From Ophioceras dolichostomum (Eukaryota; Ascomycota; Sordariomycetes; Magnaporthales; Ophioceraceae): a DNA stretch of 64,000 bases. Below the pieces are notes generated by a model that saw nothing but the letters and a program-made list of their open reading frames with translations, made no database searches and was not told where the DNA came from. The DNA lies in NCBI GenBank assembly GCA_003049485.1, contig PYST01000024.1, positions 65,648-129,647 on the forward strand, in the 5' to 3' direction. Each line of letters starts with the position of its first letter. Positions within the stretch are counted from its first letter, which is position 1. This document shows, in pieces, positions 55,465 through 64,000 of the stretch. Made by a program: the position numbers and the translations under genes.

Positions 55465-56907
55465 TCTGCTGCTCTTGGTACTGCAGAATATTTCTAGAAA
55501 TCTCGAGAGATCTGGACTGATTTTTGATTCGATTGATGGTGATGGCAGACGCAAGATGCAATCAAATGCAGGTGGAAATCGATGTCGTTTCGGGTACGGA
55601 TTATTTACAAGTTCGACAAGCCGTAGATCTGCCTTTCCTTTTATATCCTCTCCCCTTCTTGTGCTCCACATGTTCCTTGTCAGATGATGAATCCGAAGGT
55701 CATTGACCCTGACGGGTGAACAATGGGATTATGGATTATGGTGCAGCGCATCGGCCAGGGTCCCCCAGCAGCTCCATTGTCGAGACGGCTCGGCTGGATG
55801 AGGGGAGTTCCGCTTGCCCTGGCTGGAAACTTTTGCTTGGTTCCTCTTGCGAGCATCCAGCCAGCAGCATCTCACCTCCCACCCACCAGGCCAGAACCGT
55901 CTTGGATGAGAGAGCAAGGATGCCAAATGCTTAAACAACACAGGTTCGTAAATAGGTCACTGCGCTCCGAATTTATCCATCTGCTATCCCCATGTTTCGT
56001 AAGGCGGCACTCAGGTGAAGCAGGAAGTTGGCACTGGCAGGAAAAAGGCGTGCAGCACAGGCAATGAATGCTACCTCCCGCGTTAGAACTTAGAACCGAA
56101 AGTATGCCGCCCCCTTTCTTGGGCATCGAGACATGGTGTAAATGCTGCTTCGGAATTGGTCGGCCTTAAAATGCCCTAAGCCAACCCTGGCCCTCCTGGA
56201 CCTGTAGCTGCCGTTTGGCTGCGTGTGCAGCGTGCGCCAGCATCAGCCAGCCCGGGCGCTGGTGCTCGCTGGCTTCTGTCCCGTTGCTACCCTGCTGCTA
56301 GCCAGCCCTGCACAGCATCAGAGGACTGAAACCTGGTGAGAGCGTGGGGTGGGTCGGGTAGTGATAGCGGGTACATCCCCAGGGAAGTCCCAACCCCGCT
56401 TTTGAGGTACCCTCCTCCCCACGTCGGTGCGCAAAACTCTGGCCAGCGCTACCCGGGGCGGGGACGGTGCCAGACTGGGGCAAGGTACCGCCCATCATCG
56501 CTCCCTGCGAGTGGTACGAAGTTCCACCGGACAAGGACTAAACTTGGAGCGTCGAAGGGTTTAAAATGGAACAGCTTTGCCCACCTTGTCGACAGCAGAC
56601 AGTACAACTCTCGTGATGACCGCTTCCCATCCCTTGATTGTTCGCCGCGAGCTGGTCTTCTCCGTCTGCATGCTGTAGCGTTTGGCCAGCTGCTTTCGAG
56701 TCTGGCCCCCTTTCTCTCCTTTTCCCCTCGTTTCTTCTTCTTTTTTTCTACATACCCCCCTCCACATCGTCGGCAGCTTCCTCTTCCCTCCTTTAAAATC
56801 GCGTCCCGTCCCGTCCCGTCCCTCTTGTTGTCTTCTGGTTCCATGCACTTGTTGTTCTATCGCCACTCTCGCTACCCCAATGCCCGCATCCAGCGCGATC
56901 TTCCACG
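55465..56907. promoter_or_regulatory. divergent region between DUF7704-like and Myb genes
   Basis: 1.4 kb between two divergent starts. A CT-rich block with T runs at 56715-56760 and repeated GTCCCGTCCC at about 56805-56821 precedes the Myb gene start and is probably its leader. No gene seen. Confidence 0.5.
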
Positions 56908-58926
56908 ATGGCCACCATCGAGCCACGGCTAATCCATCTGCTTAATGATTCGAAAGCCGGTCACATTTCCTCGGACGACCTGCCGCTTCTGCCGCCTCTG
57001 CAGTCGTTGCCTTACGCCAAGGGTCCTCTTGATTCCGTCTTGCTCCCTCCACTCGGTCTCGAGCTGAATGCGCGCGGCGGCGGAACCGGAGGCGTCGACC
57101 CTCAGGCACAGAAGCTGCCCCATGTCTCACAGGTCTCGCAGGTCCCGCAGCTCGCCCAGCAACCACAACCGCAACCGCAGCAGCAGATCCCTTCGCTCTC
57201 CTCGGCCACAGGAGAAGATGCCGTCTCTCGGCTTCCGGCTCCCCCGCTGAAGGCCGCCTCCTACGCGTACGATGGCTCGGCCCAGCCCAAGAAGGCGAAC
57301 CACTCGCTGCTCCTCCTCCTTGAAGATGGCGGGGCCGGCACTGAGACCGTTACCGGCGCCGTTAGCGGATCTGCTGTTGTCGAATCGTCCCATTCCCTCC
57401 GGATGATTCTCGATGATCCCTCGCCTGAGCTTCCGGTCATCGAGGACTTGGCTACCAAGAAGCGGCACCGCGCGCTCACCGTTAAGGACGACTTTGTTCA
57501 ATTGCCACAGCCTCTGAAGAAGCAGAAATCCGCCCAGCAAGTCATGCCACCCATCATCAATGGTCTCCACGAACCGCCCCCGAACGCGGCGGTCTTCCCA
57601 CCCATGTCCGCCGTCGACTTTGGCGGCGAGGGGTCGGTGACGCTCAATCCGATTAAGGAATTCAACCCTATCACGGAGGAGCGACACGTGCCGTCTAGCG
57701 TTTTATCCGTCATACCACTTGCCATACAACCTGGCGTGCCACCCGTCGTCCCTTCTGGGTCACCGGTGGAGGAGAAGCCTGTTAAGCCGAAGCGGAAGGC
57801 GACTAAGCCGAGACGCAAATGGACCGAGCTCGAAACCAACCACCTCCTGCTCGGCGTCAGTCGCCACGGGGTTGGCAAGTGGACAAACATCCTGGAGGAC
57901 CCGGACTTCCATTTCAACGATCGCACCGCTGGTGACCTCAAGGACCGCTTCCGCACCTGCTGCCCCGACGAGCTCCGCGCGAATCCTGGTAGCGGCAGTA
58001 GCCGCACCAAGACCCCGCCAGGAGACAAGCTAGGTAGCGGTGCTTTTGTCACCAACGCACCCGCCACGGCGACAGCCCCTGCAGCCGCGCCAGCTGTCGC
58101 GTCATCCGAGCAGAAGCCGAAAGCGAAGCGGAGCCTCATGCTCGAGACTATTCTCATCGGCAATGACGAGACCGAGCAGGAGCCCGCGCCGCTGTCGTCG
58201 TCGTCACAGGCCGAACCGGACTCGGCGGCACCAAAGCCCGTCCATCGCAAGAACCTGCCCGTCGGGCGCAAGAGCCGAGCTCACCGCAAGAAGCTCGAGG
58301 ACCTGGTGGAGCTCGGCATATGCGGACCCTTCAAGAAGTCGCACCGCCGCGAACGCAGACCATTCACCGAGCAGGACGACAAGGAGATCCTCGCGGGCAT
58401 CTACCAGTACGGCCCCGCGTGGACCAAGATCCAGAGGGACGAGAACTACAACCTGTCCAGCCGCCAGCCGACCGACCTCCGCGACCGGGTCCGGAACAAG
58501 TACCCTGAGATCTACGCCAAGATCGAGAAGGGAAGCTTCCGGGGCGAGGAGCAGCAGCAGCCGGGGACCAACAGCAGCCGGAGCAACAACCTGATGGAGC
58601 CCACCGTCAACACCACCATCGAGTACTCGCTGAACCCCACCAAGTCCGTCGTCGGCGGCGGGCCGCTCGAGCCCCACCTCCACCGCCCCAGCTCGAAGGA
58701 GAAGCTCCCGAAGTTGCCGCCGCTCACGCTGGGCGCTGCTGCTGAGCCGGGAGAGGTCGCCATGGCGGCTGCTGCCGGAACCGCCACGGCGCCCCCCTCT
58801 GCGTCCCATTCCTATGAGCCCAACAACGACCCCCCCAACGCGACCTTCATGGGCAGTGTGGGATGGATGGACATCTCCCGCCTCCTCCTGGACGACAATC
58901 AGATGCCTGCATCCAGTGTCCGCTAG
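56908..58926 (+). CDS. double-telobox Myb DNA-binding protein, Teb1/Tay1 type
   Basis: Intronless 672-residue protein. The N-terminus (MATIEPRLIHLLND) and a Pro/Leu/Gln-rich stretch look disordered. Two Myb/SANT domains are clear. The first, at about residues 298-352, has RRKWTELETNHLLLGVSRHG, KWTNILEDPDFHF and the telobox-like DLKDRFRTCCP. The second, at about 483-538, has RRPFTEQDDKEILAGIYQYG, AWTKIQRDENYNL and DLRDRVRNKYPEIY. Between them is a basic GRKSRAHRKKLEDLVELG segment. The VDLKDKxRN-like telobox in each Myb marks proteins that bind double-stranded TTAGGG-type repeats (Tay1 in Yarrowia, Teb1 in fission yeast, which also acts at histone promoters). A C-terminal GWMDISRLLLDD ends the protein. 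Target genes here are unknown. Confidence 0.88.
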   Translation: MATIEPRLIHLLNDSKAGHISSDDLPLLPPLQSLPYAKGPLDSVLLPPLGLELNARGGGTGGVDPQAQKLPHVSQVSQVPQLAQQPQPQPQQQIPSLSSATGEDAVSRLPAPPLKAASYAYDGSAQPKKANHSLLLLLEDGGAGTETVTGAVSGSAVVESSHSLRMILDDPSPELPVIEDLATKKRHRALTVKDDFVQLPQPLKKQKSAQQVMPPIINGLHEPPPNAAVFPPMSAVDFGGEGSVTLNPIKEFNPITEERHVPSSVLSVIPLAIQPGVPPVVPSGSPVEEKPVKPKRKATKPRRKWTELETNHLLLGVSRHGVGKWTNILEDPDFHFNDRTAGDLKDRFRTCCPDELRANPGSGSSRTKTPPGDKLGSGAFVTNAPATATAPAAAPAVASSEQKPKAKRSLMLETILIGNDETEQEPAPLSSSSQAEPDSAAPKPVHRKNLPVGRKSRAHRKKLEDLVELGICGPFKKSHRRERRPFTEQDDKEILAGIYQYGPAWTKIQRDENYNLSSRQPTDLRDRVRNKYPEIYAKIEKGSFRGEEQQQPGTNSSRSNNLMEPTVNTTIEYSLNPTKSVVGGGPLEPHLHRPSSKEKLPKLPPLTLGAAAEPGEVAMAAAAGTATAPPSASHSYEPNNDPPNATFMGSVGWMDISRLLLDDNQMPASSVR

Positions 58927-60124
58927 GCTAGGTTACCTCGACCTCCTCCTTCACTGCTACTCTCCGTTCTTTTCCCTCTCTGTGTCTCTTTTCATTACTT
59001 GCTCTCCTCTTCAACATCTCATGCTGGAGTCGACTGGGACGTGAGAAGACACAAAGCAAGTGCTTTGCAGGTCCTCTACGTAGCCCTGTCGACGGGAAAC
59101 CAGACCCCTCACCGCTCGGGATATTATGTTTGTTCTGATGCCCCATTTTCCTCCTTCCATTGTTTTTGTTTAGCCTGGGCTTGCTGAGACCCAGGGACAT
59201 AGGTAGGTACACCTACACACGCTCCTTCACAAGGTCTTCCCTGTGGTTCGTCTTCTGTGACTCTTTTTTAACTCGTTCACAGCCATTTTACCGCCTCTTC
59301 ATCTGAGGTAGTATCATTTCAAGTTTTGCTTCTTTCCTTCATTTCCATTTTTTTTCAAGCTGGTTTTTTTTTTCATTTTAGACAATAGGCTGAGCCGCGA
59401 TGGCGAGGAACATATGGCGAGGGTACAATGGCTGGGATGGATTGGAAACGGGTTCCTGTCGCTACAGGCAAAAGAAGACAAAATACTTCAGGGTGACTGT
59501 TTGTGCTGCTTTTTTCTTCTCTTTTCTTTTCCTCACTGATATTCTGATCTGTTCTTTGTTCTTTCTGCTCTTTCTATGTTTTGTTCATGGAGTACATGGT
59601 CAATCGCGTCTTGTTCACACGAGACGGTTGGCAAGGTCTGGGAAATTTTAAAGTAGAACCGAGAGCGATCTCACCAAAAACCTGTCGAAGCTCGTTCGCA
59701 CGACTTCACAACCACCACACTATATGCTACTGCCTTATTTATCTTTTCTTACCTACCTACCACTCAATTTATACCTCACAGAGAGCTCCAGCTCCAACCA
59801 TTCCTCTCCTTTTGGCCATCCTTGTTTGCAGGTGACTTCTAAAATTGAACCGGAGATATTCTTGGAGCAGGACCCGGCTTTCAGGAAGCCAGGGCAGCAG
59901 GCTGGCAAGGTGGTTGATTTGACGTCAGCAAATGATTGGTCCACGGAGAAAGGGTCCGTGCACAGCTCTCTGTGGGGCACCCCCCGTTAGGGCTCACAAT
60001 CCAAAAAGAATTCTGGCTGCAACAAACTTCGACCTCAGTTGATGAAATCGTACAGCGTCGGGCATTCTAACCTCAAAATTTCCTCCTCACTACCAACCGA
60101 CTAACATCGCCAACAGCAGCCAAA
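58927..60124. promoter_or_regulatory. upstream region of rps4
   Basis: 1.2 kb: Myb 3' flank then the RPS4 promoter. T-rich tracts at 59260-59380 and 59510-59590. A GTTAGGG element at 59986-59992 lies about 135 bases before the RPS4 start. CCTACCTACC occurs at 59749-59761. Confidence 0.5.
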
Positions 60125-61467
60125 ATGGGTAGAGGACCGTAAGTCACGTCGATTCCTACGTCTGCTACTATGCTTCAATTCCTTGAAAGCAGCCTTCGAG
60201 GCTCTTCTCTTCTCGCCGCCGACTTTGGCTGCCCGTCCTTGCGAAGGGCTGTGTCAAAGTTCGAAATTCGACCATGAGGAGCAATCGAAGACGAAGACGA
60301 AGACGAAACCGAAGTCAAAGGCGAACGTGTAGATCGCCTGCTGGAACGACTGCAATGCTAACTATTTGCTCGGCATGTCAACAGAAAGAAGCACCAGAAG
60401 CGCCTTAGCGCGCCGTCGCACTGGCTGCTGGACAAGCTCTCCGGTGTCTACGCGCCCAAGCCGTCGCCCGGCCCTCACAAGCAGCGGGAGTGCCTGCCCC
60501 TGATCGTCTTCATCCGCAACCGGCTCAAGTACGCGCTCAACTACCGCGAGACCAAGTCGATCCTCCACCAGAGGCTCGTCAAGGTCGACGGCAAGGTCCG
60601 CACCGACATGACCTACCCGGCCGGCTTCATGGACGTCATCAGCGTCGAGAAGACGGGCGAGAACTTCCGTCTGGTCTACGACACCAAGGGTCGCTTCACC
60701 GTCCACCGCATCCAGGACGAGGAGGCCCAGTACAAGCTGGGCAAGGTCAAGCGCGTCCAGCTGGGCCGCGGCGGGATCCCATTCTTGGTTACGCATGATG
60801 CCAGAACGTGAGTTCTACCATCTGTCAGCCGTTGGACCAAGCTTTGGTCGATTCCTTTCTTTGCCACCAGACTTCTTTCTCAACGAGATTCCTCTTTTTC
60901 CTTTCTCTCGACCTTCCTCCCTCCTCCGATTTGGTCTCATGTTCTATCAGGATTCGGCTGGAACAAAGAAGTCAGAGAGGTTGGATGGGAATGGGAAAAA
61001 CGCAGAGAGGAGTCTGGCTGGGCAAAGAAAGCGAAAAAACAAACGGCTGGTATGTTCCGAATTTTTCCCCCAGCTAGTTGTGCTGACAAACACAATGATT
61101 GTAATGATGATACAGCGTCCGCTACCCCGACCCTCTGATCAAGGTCAACGACACTGTCAAGATCGACCTCGCCACCGGCAAGGTCACCGACTTTGTCAAG
61201 TTCGACACCGGCGCCCTGGCCATGGTCACCGGCGGTCGCAACATGGGCCGCGTGGGCGTCATTACCCACCGTGAGCGCCACGACGGCGGCTTCAACATCG
61301 TGCACCTCAAGGACGCCATCGACAACACGTTCGCTACCCGTGAGAGCAACGTCTTCGTCATCGGCACCGACAAGCCCTGGATCTCGCTGCCCAAGGGCAA
61401 GGGTGTCAAGCTCACCATCGCCGAGGAGCGCGATCGTAGACGCGCCCACGCGATTGCTGGCCACTAA
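60125..61467 (+). CDS. rps4: 40S ribosomal protein S4 (eS4)
   Basis: Small-subunit ribosomal protein. Exons 60125-60138 (14 nt, coding only MGRGP in part), 60385-60807 and 61116-61467 give 262 residues, the normal size. The sequence reads MGRGPKKHQKRLSAPSHWLL, then the S4 RNA-binding domain (CLPLIVFIRNRLKYALNYRE, HQRLVKVDGKVRTDMTYPAG), the central domain (GRFTVHRIQDEEAQYKLGKV) and the KOW-like end (ALAMVTGGRNMGRVGVITHRE, GTDKPWISLPKGKGVKLTIAEE), ending AIAGH. Three exons with a tiny first exon are typical for fungal ribosomal-protein genes; introns of 246 and 308 nt are the longest safe ones in this window for a short gene. The promoter lies upstream at 59.6-60.1 kb. Confidence 0.97.
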
Positions 61468-61949
61468 ATTGCCCACCACTATTCAGTGTGGGTAAAGATT
61501 AGGGGGGTTGGTATTTGACTGTTCATTTCTTTAGCATGCAATTGGGGAGGGATATCACACACAAAAAACGGGTCAACATTGGTCAGGCAGGAGTCAAGGA
61601 TGTCTTCTTTTTTTACGCCCTTCCCTTTCCCTCGACACAGCACGAGGACCCTTACTCTACTTAGTTAGTGGGAGAGAGACACAGCTACTCTCCAGCTCCG
61701 GAGCTAGGACGCCATGAAATGCTCAACTTGAACGAAGTACCATCCCGACCTGCTGGCTAGTGTACATGCATGCCGCATTGGGTTCCCCCTCAGCTTTGCG
61801 CGTTCCGTCCGAGCCGTCTACGTTGTATCTGTCCCTCTCAGTGTCGTGTGGTGACGTGCGTTGTCCTCTTGATTTGCCTTACCTTTCCCTTCCCGCCACC
61901 TCCCTTGCTACCAATCTTGCCTTGTTCTGACCAGCTGCGGATGCGGGAA

Positions 61950-62004
61950 GGGGGGGGGGGGGGGGNNNNNNNNNNNNNNNNNNNNNNGGGGGGGGGGGGG
62001 GGGG
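61950..62004. other. 22-nt N gap flanked by poly-G
   Basis: Sixteen G (61950-61965), 22 N (61966-61987), then 17 G (61988-62004). Probably an unresolved G homopolymer or short gap of unknown true length. Confidence 0.95.
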
Positions 62005-62105
62005 TCGGAAAACAAGGCGGTGTGAATGCACTTCGTGCTGAAACAAGAATGGACTGTCACTTCCTCCCCCTTTCACCCGCCTTGGACAGAGAAGGTAGAG
62101 AGGTC

Positions 62106-62142
62106 TGTGTGCGCGTGTGCGTGTGTGTGTGTGTGTGTGTTG
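62106..62142 (+). repeat. TG dinucleotide microsatellite
   Basis: An imperfect GC/TG start then a clean run of about 11-12 TG units. No gene nearby. Confidence 0.9.
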
Positions 62143-64000
62143 TCCCTCGAGCTTTGTCCTTGCATCTGGCAGCGCCTACCTTACCTCACTACTGCAACGT
62201 GATACGGGCTCTCAGTGGGCAGGGGGACGCCACCATGTGCGATCGGCATGACAGACGGACGGGCATCACCGGTCCTTCCCTCGCGTTTTTTTTTTCCAAG
62301 TACAGGGCAGATACGACGTACAACACAATGCAGGTAGCCTGGACCCTAGAAGATTGTCGGTCAGTCACAGCCGCCATGCAGGGTCACATTTTTTCAAGAA
62401 AAAGAAATATAAAATGGTTTACAACTAAGGCAGCTGAAAATGCGAAGACGAGGGCAGGGCAGGGCAGGCTGGCTTTGGCGTTTCCAACCCATGAACGAAT
62501 CCTCGTCACTTCGTTGGCTCGATGAATCAATCACAAACGTTCAATCCACCCCACGTTTTTTTTTTTCAGGTCTCGAGACTAGGGTGGGAAAAGAAACATC
62601 CCACGCGCAACCCCTCTTCCAAGCAGCAAGCCAGCATTAAGCACAAGCGCGGGCGGTGTGAGAAAACAGTCAAGCCACCAATGACCCCGTTCCTTTCTTT
62701 TCCCTTTTGTTCACCGCCGCACTTGTACATCCTGTAAAAACGAAAATCTGGCTGGCTGGCAGACAGAACAGGGCAGCCAGGGCAGCATGCTGGCTTTCTA
62801 GGTGCCAAGTCTGCCAGGTCGGGAGTGGAGTGGAGTGCAGGAGGGAAGGGATGGATGGTTGGTTGGTTGGATGCGGGCATGAGGCCAGCCAGCCAGCCTT
62901 CCTTTCACGGCCGTGTAAGTTGATGGGAGTGCGTACTGCCCGTTTGCGTGCGTGCGTGCGTTGCGTTGCGTTGCGGGATTTTCTTTCTCGTACGTACATA
63001 CAACCTACATACATACATCCTGTCATTCGAAACAACACCTGGATGGTTGGATGGACGGATGGACGACCGAGGGCAGCGGCGACCAAGCAGGGGGGTTCTT
63101 GATGGCCGGCCTTCCCCTTACTGAGAACAAAGCAATCGGCGATCACTGACTTGATTTCATTGCCCGCCCTCCCCCGGCCGGCAGCTCGACTTGTTTGCTT
63201 CCCTTCCTTGCCGGCGGTATCCGCACACTCGCTCACTGGCTCGCTCGCACGTACGTACGCATACGTTACCCTACGCACGAAGCAAAAGCAAAAGCAGCAA
63301 CGCAAGCACACGCAGCACGCATCCTTCCGGTCCCATCCTTGTCCCTGCTTGCCTGCCAGCCTGCCTGCCTTAGTTGGCCATGTTTTCTATCTATCGGATA
63401 TCTTTCCGTTCTCCGTTCTATCCTATCCTGCTACACATTACAATTTGTAATTGTAATCGTACCTAATTTAGATACCTACCTAGGTCCTTAGGTACCTTGT
63501 ATCCCACCCGATACCTTCTACGGTACCTACACCCAGGGGACCGAAACTGAATCCCACATCGGTCGCCCAGAGAAGCAAGAATAATGGAGGAGACAGACCG
63601 AGTGAGTTCTGGGGGTTCCCGTACGTATCACCTAGCACTAGAATATCAGACGGACGTTCCATCCTCTGTCACATCTCGATTCGGAGTGAGAAACAAGGAC
63701 CAGAAAGTGTGGTAGAGAAGATCATCAGGTGGGTAGGTACCGTAGGTTTGCTGACAGAGGGGGTAGATGATCTCTCCATTCACATTCATGTATGTGAGAT
63801 AGCCAGAGAAGTGCAAGAAAGAAGAAAAAAATGATCGTCTCGTGACCCTCCGCTGACGTACGGGTAAATGTTCTCCAAAGTGCGGGCGGGACCTGGGGGA
63901 GGGGGACGGCAGGCATGTCTTCATCTTCCCCCCCGCGCTGTCCTGTCTGCCTCCACCAGGTCAGAAAAGGCGGGAGAATATGCACAAGTAACTCCATTGC

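Larger units (their letters stand above)
61468..64000. other. gene-free right end with assembly gap and microsatellites
   Basis: No gene supported. Content: an assembly gap of 22 N with G runs on both sides (61950-62004), a TG microsatellite at about 62106-62142, GGTTGGTTGG near 62856-62870, (GCGT)n and TTGCG repeats near 62945-62975, and CTACCTAGG / GGTACC elements at 63465-63530 and 63731-63745. Confidence 0.55.

Noticed and set aside
61099..61112. C-box-like ATGATGA in rps4 intron 2
   Set aside because: It sits at the very 3' end of the intron with no room for a D box and guide region.

Overview
This window is nuclear DNA of a filamentous ascomycete, most likely a Sordariomycete. The evidence is a set of compact, intron-bearing genes with short GT-AG introns (mostly 50-310 nt), pyrimidine-rich leaders, GC-rich coding sequence, and proteins with a fungal character (Krev-1/RSR1 and Rac GTPases, a CFEM cell-wall protein, a double-telobox Myb factor, a DUF7704-like membrane protein). 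I find 22 protein genes on both strands and no convincing tRNA, rRNA, transposon or CRISPR locus. Gene models were built by joining exons by hand; CDS lengths were checked for reading-frame closure.

Layout: 1-3.9 kb is a long gene-free leader before a Krev-1/RSR1 Ras-like GTPase (3.9-5.3 kb, +). Next come a tail-anchored Pro-rich membrane protein (6.7-7.3, -), the ribosome-biogenesis factor Cms1 (8.8-10.4, +), a ~1500-residue CFEM / Gly-rich / GPI-type wall protein (11.5-16.1, +), the nucleolar RRM protein Nop6 (17.5-18.8, +) and the Rho-family GTPase Rac1 (20.3-21.5, -). A 4 kb gene-free stretch separates Rac1 from the kinetochore protein CENP-T (25.6-27.8, +).

From 27.9 to 41.6 kb genes are dense: SURF1/Shy1 (-), an erasin-like UBX protein (+), the MIX17 twin-CX9C protein (-), the exosome cofactor Lrp1/Rrp47 (-), a PanE-fold Cbs2-like protein (+), a PDCD5-family protein (+), COQ4 (-) and a SET-domain methyltransferase (-). 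Four of these are nuclear genes for mitochondrial respiration.

The last third carries a CPSF6-like RRM/Gly-rich protein (43.7-45.2, -), Sec61-gamma (46.8-47.3, +), a DCAF11/WDR23-type WD40 protein (47.8-49.8, -), an unrecognised coiled-coil/TPR-like protein with a Cys-pair cluster (50.6-53.2, -), a DUF7704-like four-helix membrane protein (54.6-55.5, -), a Teb1/Tay1-type double-telobox Myb protein (56.9-58.9, +) and ribosomal protein S4 (60.1-61.5, +). An assembly gap flanked by G runs sits at 61.97 kb.

The most unusual item is the CFEM protein: an intact heme-type CFEM head, a ~500-residue Gly/Met/Pro repeat core, a collagen-like run, nine imperfect Q-(S/A)-P-V repeats rich in Thr/Ile/Val, and a GPI-type C-terminus. 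Other points worth a look are the Cbs2-like protein with a degenerate nucleotide-binding loop and a duplicated NFPFG motif, an 11-nt microexon in the PDCD5 gene, the unrecognised TPR-like protein, and a dispersed ACCTACCTACCTAGG-type motif restricted to noncoding DNA.
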